Shown: positions 26,018-34,779 of the stretch, in pieces
How positions within the stretch are numbered: position 1 is the first letter of the stretch
Layout: each line of letters begins with the position of its first letter
Origin: Streptomyces aurantiacus JA 4570
GTDB taxonomy: Bacteria; Actinomycetota; Actinomycetes; Streptomycetales; Streptomycetaceae
NCBI RefSeq assembly: GCF_000414115.1
Contig: NZ_AOPZ01000316.1
Span: 1-64,000 of the forward strand
Direction of reading: 5' to 3'
Length of the DNA: 64,000 nucleotides
Notes under the pieces: generated by a model
The model's input: the letters and a program-made list of their open reading frames with translations, nothing else
Databases searched by the model: none
What the model was told of the DNA's origin: nothing
Made by a program: the position numbers and the translations under genes

Positions 26018-29000
26018 TCAAGGGATCAAGGTCTCGGCCGTGACGGCGAGTTGGAGTGGCTCGGGGCCGGGGGCCGCGGCGCCGGCGGCGGCGATGCCCC
26101 CGGCCACGAGGACGCGGTCGTCGGCGAGTTCGGCCACGGCGAAGGACCACCTGCCCTGAGTGAGCCCGGCGAGCGTCGTCCAGGTGCCCGCCGCCGGGTC
26201 GTACGCGGTCACGTTCCGGAATCCGGCGGTGAACCCGGGGCCCGTGGTGCCGCCGATGACCAGGACGTCTCCGGCGCGGCTGAGGAACGCGCGGTGCCGG
26301 GCGCGGCCACCCGGCATGGCGGCGGCGGGCGTCCAGGTACCGGTGGCCGGGTCGTACAGCTCGGCGGAGTCGAGGGCGCGCGGGCTGAACGTGCCGTCCG
26401 ACGCGACGACCGCCTCGCCGCCCGTGACGAGGACCCGGCCGTCGGGCAGCAGGGTCGCCTGGTGGCCCTTGCGGGCTGTGCGCAGGCTTCCCGTCGGGGT
26501 CCAAGTGCCGCTGCTCACGTCGTACAACTCGCAGTACGCGAGGGGCGCGTCGGCGGGGGAGCCGGTGGGCAGCGCTCCGCCCGTGACGAGGACCCGGCCG
26601 TCGCGCAGGAGCACGGCCTGGTGGCCCGAACGGGCGTCGCTCATCGGCGCGGTGGCGGCCCAGGCGCGCGTCAGGGGGTCGAACAGCTCGGCGGATCGGA
26701 GCGCGCCGAAGCCCTGCTGTCCCCGGGCTCCGCTGCCTCCGGCGGCCAGCACCCGGCCGCCGGACAGCGCGGTCGCGGAGTGCGCGAACCTGGGCGTACC
26801 CAGCGGCCCCGTCGCCGTCCAGGTTCCGGCGGCCGGGTCGTACACCTCGGCCGAGGCCAGGGGAGCCCCGTCCGTGCCCCGCCCGCCGGCCGCGAGCACC
26901 CGGCCGTCGAGGAGCCGGGTGGCGGTGTGCAGGCGCCGCGCCGTCGCCAGCGGGGTCGCCTCTGACCAGGCGTCGGCGGTCGGGTCGAACAGCGCGGTCG
27001 CGGCGAGTGCCGTGCCCGTCGGGCTGGTGCCGCCTGCGACCAGGGCCTTGCCGGTGGCCAGGACTACCGCATCCACCTGGGCTGCGGGGACGGGCAGCGT
27101 TCCTGCCTCCGTCCAGGTGCCGGGGGCGGCGGGTGAGGCGGCCGCCTCGGCGACGGGGATGACGTGCAGCAGCCCGTCGAGCGCCGGGGCGGCGGCCACG
27201 AAGTCGACGAGCGCGTCGGCCGCCGTGGTCTGGCTGCGGAACGTCGCGGGCGCAACGGATGCCCGGCGGCCGGGTGAGCCCGGCGGCAGCGCGGGGATAT
27301 TGCTGCGTACGTACGCGACGACGAAGCGCTGGTCGGCGACGCGCACGGTCTCGGCCGTCGCGAACGGCTGGCGCAGCAGCGCTTCGTGCCGGGACAGCGG
27401 GGACCGGCTGGTGCTGCTGCCCTGGAGCAGGCCGTCGAAGACGGCGGGGCTGACGCTGTGGAACCGCTTGGAGCGCCCGGCGGAGAACCGCGCGGGCGGC
27501 GCCGTCCCCAGGCCGTCAGCTAGGGCCGCGCCGCGCGCCTGGTTCGCGGAGGGCGCGCTGTCGAGGATGTGCAGTTCGTAGCGGGCGCTTCGGCGGACGA
27601 CCCGCGCGGTGGCCAGGGTGCCTGTGGCGGCGGTGAGTTCGAGGCCGGTGTCCTGGGTCTCGTACGCCGGACTCGACAGTTTCGCCGCGTCGCTCATGTC
27701 CTGGTACTGGGCCATGGCGAACTTGTCGCCGGTGTCGGAGACCCGCGCGAGACCGCTGCCCGGCGCGGGCGCGACGGTGAACCGCCTGCCGTCGCTCGCA
27801 CGCCGCGCCCCGACCTTGTCGAGACGCACGTTGAGCGGCAGCGCCCGCTGCTGCACGGACAGCGTGCCCAGCGGGTGCAGCACCAGGTCGTCGGACGGTG
27901 GGAGTTGCCGGAGGCTGACCAGCGGCTTGCCGCTGCCGGTGGGCAGCCGGGTCTGCCAGCCCTCGGTCTTGGTGAGTTCGGCCGCGAGCAGCGGCAGCAC
28001 CAGGAGGGGCGGCAGCGTGGTGATGAGGCTCTCGCCCCAGGTGATGTCGAAGTTGGCGGAGATGGAGAAGAACAGGAAGCCGATGGAGCCCTTGCCGTGC
28101 GCCCGCCAGGGGGCCGGGCCCTCCAGCTGGAAGCGCAGGTCGATGCTGAACACGCCGACGCCGAACGCCTTGAGCGAGACCTCGGCGCTGACGGCGATGG
28201 CGAACCGGAACGGGTTGAACTGGAACAGCGCGTCGAAACCGAGGTGCCCCTCGATGCCGAACCCGCCGAAGCCGAGCCGGAGTTCGGCCGCCGCGCCGAA
28301 CTGCACGGTGTTGCTGGTGATGGCGAAGTAGCCGGAGATCCGGATGAGCTGTTTGTTCCGGTGCAGGATGTCCAGGGAGATCCGCTCGGGTATGGCGAAG
28401 GGCAGTGCCGGGGCTTTGTACGAGGGGTGGAAGCCGCCGACCGTCAGCACCAGGTCGGGGTTGTCGCCCCAGGCCACCAGGACGCCCATGCCGCCGTCGA
28501 GGGTCATCGTCAGGACGCGCGAGTCCACCAGGCGGGCCTCGAACCACAGCCGGTTCTTGCCCGGTTCGAGCGCGCCGAAGAAGTCGACGCGGAGGTCGAG
28601 CAGGGGCAGCTTCAGGTTCGGCAGGGTGGCGCGGAGCGTACCGAGGACCGCGATGTTGCCGGGGATCTCGATGATCAGCCCGAGCGAGATGCTCACCAGG
28701 GTCGGCGTGGCCCAGCCGATCCTGGCCATGGGGCCGATGAGGAAGGTGCCCTCCTCGGGCGGGAAGAACCTGTTCAGGTCGGAGAGGATGCGCGGCGCGT
28801 TGGCGATCACGTCGCGCGGGAACATCACGGACTCGATGGAGCCCGTGCGGACGCCTTCCGCGAGCGCCTGGATGTTCATGCCGCGGTTCAGCCCGATCAG
28901 GCCGCCGACCGCGAGCAGGGTGAATCCGTAGCCGAGCTGGATGCCCTCGCCGAAGTCGGCGGTGAGGACGATGAGGAGCGAGAAGCCCTTGGAGCCGTCC

Positions 29001-30781
29001 GGCATCCGGGTGCTGACGAGGCCGATGGCCTTGAGCGCCAGGAAGTCGGCGAACTCCAGCTCCATCGCGCCCGCGTACTCGCCGCGCGAGGGGTCGAAGG
29101 CGAGGAACCCGCCCCCGCGCACGAGGCCCGCGTCGATGGAAAGGCCCGCGCCGCGGGGTGGCTTGAAACCCAGCGTGACGTCGAGGGGGCCGAGGTTTCC
29201 GTCCTGCCCCGGGCGCCCCTCGAACAGCGCGGTGAGCCCCACCCGGTCCACCACGGCGGTGACGGGGCCGAGTTGAGCCTTGAACGTCGCGCCGATGCTG
29301 ATCGGCAGGGTCCCGCCGGAGGGCGCCGCGGAGACCGTGAGGCTCTGGATCTCGACGGGCCCGATCCGCCGGCCGACGGGGATCTGCAGGTCCATATTGG
29401 TGGTGCCGCGGAAGAAGAAGCCGTCGCGGTGCGAGATGCCGAGCGCGAGGTCGGCGCCGACGCTGAACCCGTCGGCGGGGAGGACTGCGCCGAGAAAGCC
29501 GTCGGCGTCCTCGCCGGGCTGGAGGACGAACTCCAGGCCCTTGAGGTCGAGTTCGGCGAAGAAGTCCACGTCGTCGCCGTCGATCCGGACGCCGCCCGTG
29601 CCGCCGACCGTACGTAACGTAAGGCGGGTGCCGCCCGGCTCGCCCAGGAGCACCACCGGTTCCTTGCCCGCGTCCGACGCCTCGGCGGCCACCTCGATCG
29701 CGCCCGCCGCGTGCACGGGCGCGTCGCCCGACTCGAACCCGAAGACCATGTCGAGGGGCTGCCCAGGACGGGCAAGGAGCGCCACGCCACCTTGGAGGTC
29801 GAGACTGCTGCGTACGGTGACGGTGAGGCCGGGCGCGACCTCGAATCGCAGCCCCAACGCGCCGGTGAAGGACGGGAGGAGTGCCACGCCGGGCGCCCCG
29901 TCGGCCGTCGTGGGCGGGACCCGTACGAGCCGTACGGAACCCCGCGTCCGCGCGTCGCCCTCCTCTCCCACCGCTTGGTCGACGGCGATCACACTGACCG
30001 CCTCGGCCGCCGGTTCGAGGGGATGGGGGCGCGGTCCCTGGACGGCTGTCTCCGCGCCTTCCGACAGCGTGTCGATCCGCACGTCGAAGCCTAGGGCCAT
30101 GAAGAGGTTGTCGAACTGTTCGGCCAGCGACTCGAAGTCGAAACCGGGCTCGCCCCAGCCGTACGCGTTCTTCAGCACGAGCGACGGATCGTCGAGGACC
30201 TTGGGGAGATCGGTCACGTCGAGTGTCATGCGGGTGTGCGCGGGACGGCCGCCCGTGGGCGGCACGTAGACCGCCTTGACGATCCCGAGCGCGCGCAGTC
30301 CGAAGCCCACGGACGGGTGGAAGCGCCGGAGGTAGGCGATGACCAGGTGGTCGAGGAGCTGCCGGGGGAACTGCTCGCGGAACCCGTCGGCGCGCAGGGC
30401 GGGCGGGATGGCCGAGTCGGGCGCGTCGGCGATGGCACGGATCGCGGTCACGAGGCCCTGGACGGCGGCGAGCACCCGGGCCGCTTCGTCGGCGGAGACA
30501 TCGTCGGCGGTGGTGGCCTCGGGCTTGGCGGGCACCGCCTCGCGGACGCCGGGCGCACCCTCGTTGAGCCCGCCGTCGCCAAGGAGCCGCCGCAGGCTGT
30601 CGTACAGCGTGTCCACGCTGGTACCGAGCGCGCGCAAGGGTGCCGGGGGTTCGTCGACGGCCCAGCCGAGTTCCCGCAGGAGGCCGATGAATGCCTGAGG
30701 GGAGGTGATCGCGTCGCGCAGCGGCAGCAGTGCCTGCCCGACCTCGGTGGCGAGCTTGTCGAAGGTTCCTTGTTCAGCCAT
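26018..30781 (-). CDS. DUF6603 protein with C-terminal seven-blade kelch propeller
   Basis: A 1587-residue two-part protein. Residues 1 to about 250 are helical. Residues about 280-1000 form a very beta-rich region with strands of alternating hydrophobic residues; it contains the DUF6603-like stretch around residue 653 (MFPRDVIANAPRILSDLNRF, then FLIGPMARIGW). A linker follows, and from about residue 1225 there are seven kelch repeats ending in ALVAGG, VLAAGG or VLVTGG. It has no signal peptide. The ATG at 30781 is separated from the upstream peptidase stop by one base (TGACATG). The architecture suggests a long beta-structure capped with a binding propeller. DUF6603 has no known function that I can state. 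Confidence 0.88.
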   Translation of the reverse strand: MAEQGTFDKLATEVGQALLPLRDAITSPQAFIGLLRELGWAVDEPPAPLRALGTSVDTLYDSLRRLLGDGGLNEGAPGVREAVPAKPEATTADDVSADEAARVLAAVQGLVTAIRAIADAPDSAIPPALRADGFREQFPRQLLDHLVIAYLRRFHPSVGFGLRALGIVKAVYVPPTGGRPAHTRMTLDVTDLPKVLDDPSLVLKNAYGWGEPGFDFESLAEQFDNLFMALGFDVRIDTLSEGAETAVQGPRPHPLEPAAEAVSVIAVDQAVGEEGDARTRGSVRLVRVPPTTADGAPGVALLPSFTGALGLRFEVAPGLTVTVRSSLDLQGGVALLARPGQPLDMVFGFESGDAPVHAAGAIEVAAEASDAGKEPVVLLGEPGGTRLTLRTVGGTGGVRIDGDDVDFFAELDLKGLEFVLQPGEDADGFLGAVLPADGFSVGADLALGISHRDGFFFRGTTNMDLQIPVGRRIGPVEIQSLTVSAAPSGGTLPISIGATFKAQLGPVTAVVDRVGLTALFEGRPGQDGNLGPLDVTLGFKPPRGAGLSIDAGLVRGGGFLAFDPSRGEYAGAMELEFADFLALKAIGLVSTRMPDGSKGFSLLIVLTADFGEGIQLGYGFTLLAVGGLIGLNRGMNIQALAEGVRTGSIESVMFPRDVIANAPRILSDLNRFFPPEEGTFLIGPMARIGWATPTLVSISLGLIIEIPGNIAVLGTLRATLPNLKLPLLDLRVDFFGALEPGKNRLWFEARLVDSRVLTMTLDGGMGVLVAWGDNPDLVLTVGGFHPSYKAPALPFAIPERISLDILHRNKQLIRISGYFAITSNTVQFGAAAELRLGFGGFGIEGHLGFDALFQFNPFRFAIAVSAEVSLKAFGVGVFSIDLRFQLEGPAPWRAHGKGSIGFLFFSISANFDITWGESLITTLPPLLVLPLLAAELTKTEGWQTRLPTGSGKPLVSLRQLPPSDDLVLHPLGTLSVQQRALPLNVRLDKVGARRASDGRRFTVAPAPGSGLARVSDTGDKFAMAQYQDMSDAAKLSSPAYETQDTGLELTAATGTLATARVVRRSARYELHILDSAPSANQARGAALADGLGTAPPARFSAGRSKRFHSVSPAVFDGLLQGSSTSRSPLSRHEALLRQPFATAETVRVADQRFVVAYVRSNIPALPPGSPGRRASVAPATFRSQTTAADALVDFVAAAPALDGLLHVIPVAEAAASPAAPGTWTEAGTLPVPAAQVDAVVLATGKALVAGGTSPTGTALAATALFDPTADAWSEATPLATARRLHTATRLLDGRVLAAGGRGTDGAPLASAEVYDPAAGTWTATGPLGTPRFAHSATALSGGRVLAAGGSGARGQQGFGALRSAELFDPLTRAWAATAPMSDARSGHQAVLLRDGRVLVTGGALPTGSPADAPLAYCELYDVSSGTWTPTGSLRTARKGHQATLLPDGRVLVTGGEAVVASDGTFSPRALDSAELYDPATGTWTPAAAMPGGRARHRAFLSRAGDVLVIGGTTGPGFTAGFRNVTAYDPAAGTWTTLAGLTQGRWSFAVAELADDRVLVAGGIAAAGAAAPGPEPLQLAVTAETLIP

Positions 30782-30782
30782 G

Positions 30783-33413
30783 TCACGCCCTCGGATAGTG
30801 CCGCGTGTCGAGCAGGGCGTGCTGGGCCGGGTCGACGAGGTTGACGATCAGCCACTTGCAGAGGAAGCAGAACTCGCCCCGGTGGTCGTGGACGTGTCGC
30901 TCCTTGTCCTGGCCGCGCATCTTGCACTCGCCGGAGGCCCGGTAGTAACCGGCGGCGAAGTGGTTTCCGCCTTCGAAGATGCCGACGAGCTGATACGGGT
31001 AGCGCGGCAGCGCGAACCCCGGGATGGCGACGGGCAGTTCGGTGTCGGCCTCCTTCTGCCCGCTCGGCCGCGTGGTGTCGGGGTCACGGTTCAGCGGCAG
31101 GTGGTTGCGCGGGTTGGCGGCGCTGTTGAAGAAGTCCAGGACCGGCCTGGGGACGATGACCTCGTCGTTGCCCGTCTTGTCCTTCAGCGGTACGAACACC
31201 CGTGAGTTCTTGGCGAACACTCCTACGCTGCCCGGCGTCCGCAGTACGAAGGTGCCGCGGCTCTCGTCCGGCCTGTCGGCGAACGGCAGGCCCTTGAGCG
31301 CCTGCGCGGGGCCGGTCTTGAGCGGGAGTTGCAGGTTGAACTCGGTCGCGGCGAAGTTCTGCAGGCTGACGGTGGCGTTGTCGGCCCATGCCTTGACCCA
31401 CTTGTCGAATCCGGTCGTCCCCACGGTGATCTCGATACCGGCGGGGATCGCTTTCGAGTCCTCAAGAAGCCTGCCGGACACCCGCATCCGTGGCAGTACG
31501 AACCACTTGACCTTGGCGCCGTCGAGCCGCCGGCCCGGCGGGGTGGCGGGGATCCGCAGGAATCCGATGCTTGCCAGATTGTCGAGCTTCACGTCCTGCG
31601 GGAATCCGGTGGCGTTCGCGTCGTCGCCCCCGACGTCCTCGTACTCGTCGCCGAGGGCGAAGTTGTGGCCGAACTCGTGCACCACCGTGTTGATGAGGTG
31701 GCCGAACTCGACGACGCCGTGGCGATTGTTGGGAGGAACGGGCCGGGGAGGAACGCGCCGCATGATCGGGCGGCCCGGGGGATCCCCGAGCCCCGTGGTG
31801 AACTCGACCCGGTCCCGCATACCCAGGGTCGTGGCCATCATCGTCCCGTTGTTGAGCGCCTGACCGCCCAGCAGGGTGTCGTGGACGAGAACCCCGACCA
31901 GCCCCCGGCTCCGCTTGAACTTGGTGTCGTCCGGGGTCCAGACCGCTCCGACGTTGGGCGACGGCAGGTCCTCGGTGAACAGACCGTCGAGATAGGCCAG
32001 GACCGAGTTCCCGGCGTTCGTGGTACCTGACGTGGCGTACAGCTCGGGTGCGTGCCTGCGCGGGTCGAGCCCCAACGACTGGAGGGGCGGGGCCTTGTAG
32101 AAGTCGTAGAGCCGCGCGATGAACCCCCTGAGATTGAGGTCGGCCGGGTTGTCGGCCGCGGGCGGCGGCGCCGCCGTGTTGCCGACGGTGCCGATCCTGC
32201 TGCCGTCCGCCCACCGACTGCCGAGGTAGAAGCCGTACAGAGTGTCCGCGGCCTGCATGAACCCCTCGGACTGGTGCGCCATCCAGGTCTTGATCAGCAG
32301 GTCGTTCACCTGGGCGGGGTTGAAGTCGGGCAGGCTCTGGCCGCTCCAGAGGGCCTTGAACCCGTTGAAGGGCCGGCTCTCGTTGCGCATCGGCAGACCC
32401 ACGCGCTCGATCAGTTGCTGGAGGTTGTAGCTGTTCGCCGGGGCCCCTGGCAGGGGATGCGGGTGCGGAATACGGCACTGGGTGAGGTCGATGCCGGTGC
32501 CCGGCTTGTCCACGACACGGTTGCCGATGGTGAGGTGGCGCCCTTCCTGGGACGGTTCGAAGCACTGGAAGACATTGAAACTGTCGCGCAGCAGCCCGAA
32601 CGGCTCGTGCCGGGGCGCCTCGAACATCGCTTTCACTGTCCGCTCGACAATCTCGTCGAACTGCTGCCTGTCCTGCTCTCCGAATCCCTCCGAAAGGAAG
32701 ACCACGTTCGACTTCTCTTCCGGACGGGAAAGATCCTGGCGGCGTACGGTGCGGACCGTGAACCGGGGCCGGGCGAAGTTGGCCACCCGCACCGGAAGGA
32801 TATTGGTCTTGCCGAGGAACGTACCGCTGATCTCCACCGGTACGTCCGACTCTTCCTTTCCCCGCAGCCTGCCCCGAGGGTCGATATCGACCTTCGTGGA
32901 ATTCGCCGAGCGCAGCGGAACATATCCGTGCCCGGTGATGTCGCCCACGGCATCCGTGCCGGCTGCCGGGTGCTCACTGAACCTGGCGTAGATCGTCGGC
33001 TGCGCGTGCGCGCGCGTGAGATCGCGGGCCGTCGTGAGGGAGTCGTTCCCGAACCACCAGTCGAGCATCCGCTCGTGCACCTGCAGCCTGCCCACCACAG
33101 AGCCCGCACCACCCCCGGCACCGACAGTGATCTGGAACAGAAAGACCCCGGGCACGGTCGCCGTGACGATCCCGGTCGCGGCGTCCACCGAAGGGCGGTT
33201 GTCGAGCCGGTGCCCCGTCGGCTGATGCGGGGCGAAGAAGTCGACCACACTGTTCTTCATTTCTGAAATCAGCGTGAAGGGGCTCGGGGTGAGATCGGTG
33301 AAGACGCGGCGGAATACATCGATCTTGAGCTTGGGGGTGTCATTGAGTACGACGTGCAGATCGAGATGCGGAACGACCAGCAGATCCGCAGTGCTGGTGA
33401 TCGGATCAGCCAT
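30783..33413 (-). CDS. M64-type (IgA-peptidase-like) metallopeptidase, first gene of the six-gene operon
   Basis: An 876-residue protein with a zinc-peptidase motif HEFGHNFALGDEYED at residues 579-593: two His and the catalytic Glu in HEFGH, followed by the GDEY typical of M64 peptidases. Upstream it has NVVFLSEGFGEQDRQQF, the hallmark start of the M64 catalytic domain (around residue 240). A beta-rich N-terminal domain (1-230) and a C-terminal region with a Cys cluster (GECKMRG and GEFCFLCKW) complete it. Unusually for the family there is no signal peptide; the N-terminus reads MADPITSTADLLVVPHLDLH. The ATG at 33413 has GGGAG upstream. It is promoter-proximal in the operon and could process or activate the other products. 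Confidence 0.85.
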   Translation of the reverse strand: MADPITSTADLLVVPHLDLHVVLNDTPKLKIDVFRRVFTDLTPSPFTLISEMKNSVVDFFAPHQPTGHRLDNRPSVDAATGIVTATVPGVFLFQITVGAGGGAGSVVGRLQVHERMLDWWFGNDSLTTARDLTRAHAQPTIYARFSEHPAAGTDAVGDITGHGYVPLRSANSTKVDIDPRGRLRGKEESDVPVEISGTFLGKTNILPVRVANFARPRFTVRTVRRQDLSRPEEKSNVVFLSEGFGEQDRQQFDEIVERTVKAMFEAPRHEPFGLLRDSFNVFQCFEPSQEGRHLTIGNRVVDKPGTGIDLTQCRIPHPHPLPGAPANSYNLQQLIERVGLPMRNESRPFNGFKALWSGQSLPDFNPAQVNDLLIKTWMAHQSEGFMQAADTLYGFYLGSRWADGSRIGTVGNTAAPPPAADNPADLNLRGFIARLYDFYKAPPLQSLGLDPRRHAPELYATSGTTNAGNSVLAYLDGLFTEDLPSPNVGAVWTPDDTKFKRSRGLVGVLVHDTLLGGQALNNGTMMATTLGMRDRVEFTTGLGDPPGRPIMRRVPPRPVPPNNRHGVVEFGHLINTVVHEFGHNFALGDEYEDVGGDDANATGFPQDVKLDNLASIGFLRIPATPPGRRLDGAKVKWFVLPRMRVSGRLLEDSKAIPAGIEITVGTTGFDKWVKAWADNATVSLQNFAATEFNLQLPLKTGPAQALKGLPFADRPDESRGTFVLRTPGSVGVFAKNSRVFVPLKDKTGNDEVIVPRPVLDFFNSAANPRNHLPLNRDPDTTRPSGQKEADTELPVAIPGFALPRYPYQLVGIFEGGNHFAAGYYRASGECKMRGQDKERHVHDHRGEFCFLCKWLIVNLVDPAQHALLDTRHYPRA

Positions 33414-33610
33414 GAACGCTCCCGCCGGTCATTCTCCCCCGAGGCGAAGGAGCCCGATCCTCCCACCGCCCCTAACAGGGGAGAACGTGCGCTACCCGCA
33501 TGGCCGGAACAGGCTGGAGGGTGGCCGGAATTCGAGATTATGCGGAGTTCTGGCCTCAACTGGAGGGGCCGTGGTCGCAAGGGCCGGTGTGCGGATGGAC
33601 CGCGTACGAC

Positions 33611-33650
33611 GGACAGCGCCCGGCTGAGAAGTCTCAGCCGGGCGCTGTCC
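33611..33650 (-). terminator. strong hairpin terminator downstream of the glycine-rich protein gene
   Basis: GGACAGCGCCCGGCTGAGA (33611-33629) is perfectly complementary to 33632-33650, a stem of about 18 pairs with a tetraloop. It lies 109 bases after the stop of the minus-strand glycine-rich gene and about 200 bases before the M64 peptidase start, so it insulates the large operon. Between it and 33413 must lie the operon promoter; the only other structure I see there is CCCC-TAACA-GGGG at 33469-33481. Confidence 0.85.
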
Positions 33651-33758
33651 GGGCTTCGGCACTCCGTTGACTGCCTGACGGTACTCAGCAGCGACGGGGT
33701 GTGATGTTCCGGGCTGGTGTTTCTCCTCTTGCCGCTGCGGACCCGCTCACCGGGATGT

Positions 33759-34367
33759 TCAGCAGGGGAGAGTGGTCTTGCCGGCAGCGCCTGTGGCGCC
33801 GGTGGTGCCGTTCGCGAACATCGTGGCCGCGGTTCCGTTGCCGCCGGGCTTGCCGGGGCACACGGGGCTGGCTGCGCCACCGGCGCCGCCCGTTCCGCCC
33901 GTGTGGCCGCCACTGACGATGGCGGCGCCACCGTTGCCGCCCTTGCCGCCGTTGATACCGGCCCCGGCATTGCCGACGCCGCCGACGCCGCCCTTGCCGC
34001 CGGTGCCGCCGAGCTTGGCCTCGCCACCGAAGCCGCCGTTGCCGCCGTCGCCGTTGGCGCCGCCGGCCCCGCCCGTGCCGCCGAGTCCGCCGACACTCGC
34101 GACGCCGCTGGCATTGCCTCCGGCTCCTCCGTTGCCTCCGTTGCCGTTGGCACCCGCGGCACCACCGGTGCCGCCGAGGCCACCGATACCACCGAGGACC
34201 CCAACGCCGTTGGCCCCGTTACTGCCGGGGGCCCCGGCGGCGCTGTGCGCCCGGGCGCTGCCCGTACCCGGCTGGGCGGAGGCGAGAGCGGGCGTCACGG
34301 TAAGACCGGCTACGGCGATCGTGGCGATCAGGAAGGTCCTGGCAGTGGTCGTGCGCATGGTGCGCAT
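33759..34367 (-). CDS. secreted glycine-rich (PGRS-like) protein
   Basis: A 202-residue exported protein. A signal peptide (residues 1-31, ending ALASA) is followed by a low-complexity region (about 45-165) built of GG-x-GG triplets such as GGLGGTGGAGG and GNGGNGGFGG, like the PGRS regions of mycobacterial proteins. It ends with two cysteines (SPVCPGK and the terminal LPC), which could form a disulfide. The ATG at 34367 has AAGGAAG upstream. Such repeats suggest an extended polyglycine-type surface or matrix material; there is no enzyme motif. It is divergent from the SapA-like gene, which also encodes a secreted protein. Confidence 0.78.
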   Translation of the reverse strand: MRTMRTTTARTFLIATIAVAGLTVTPALASAQPGTGSARAHSAAGAPGSNGANGVGVLGGIGGLGGTGGAAGANGNGGNGGAGGNASGVASVGGLGGTGGAGGANGDGGNGGFGGEAKLGGTGGKGGVGGVGNAGAGINGGKGGNGGAAIVSGGHTGGTGGAGGAASPVCPGKPGGNGTAATMFANGTTGATGAAGKTTLPC

Positions 34368-34779
34368 GGTGTTACTTCCTTCGATTGTTCAGGCGGAGAG
34401 ATACTCCGCCTGACAGTCTCCAACGTAGGTGAGATGGGACGTGCCACACGCCCCATACGATGATCAAATGTCTTTAAACAGACCGAATCAGTAAACTTTG
34501 GCTGCAATTAGACATTTCTGGTCATGCCAAAACGAGTACGCCGATCAGTGGGCCAGGCGTCGACGGAAGGCAGTGCCTGGCCCGCCGTCCGGCAGGGCGA
34601 GAGGGGCCGCGGTGTGGCGTGGTGCCGAATCGTGCTGGCGCCGGGGATGCGGAGTGCGGGGGCGCAACTGGCACGGGCTTCGGCTGTGTCCCTGCAGGCA
34701 GGAGCACCATCGGAGGAGCGGCCGAAAGAACATGACGGCGCCTCAGGCGGTGTACTGGCACCCAGTTCAGGGAGGGCGT
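34368..34779. promoter_or_regulatory. AT-rich divergent promoter region
   Basis: A 412-base gap between two divergent genes for secreted proteins. A segment near 34460-34530 has only about 40% GC, far below the surroundings. It contains the 8-base inverted arms AAATGTCT (34466-34473) and AGACATTT (34510-34517), 36 bases apart. I see no gene in the gap. The arms could be two halves of a regulator site. Confidence 0.5.

Noticed and set aside
27569-29617. Plus-strand open frame of 682 codons opposite the DUF6603 gene
   Set aside because: Glu/Arg/Gly-rich shadow with no ribosome site; the opposite strand has DUF6603 and kelch features.
14627-33413. Phage tail or contractile injection system
   Set aside because: No sheath, tube, baseplate, LysM or AAA+ tail protein is recognisable, so I do not label it one.
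33759-34367. Array of short repeats, considered as CRISPR
   Set aside because: The periodicity is of glycine codons; there are no identical repeats with unique spacers and no cas genes.
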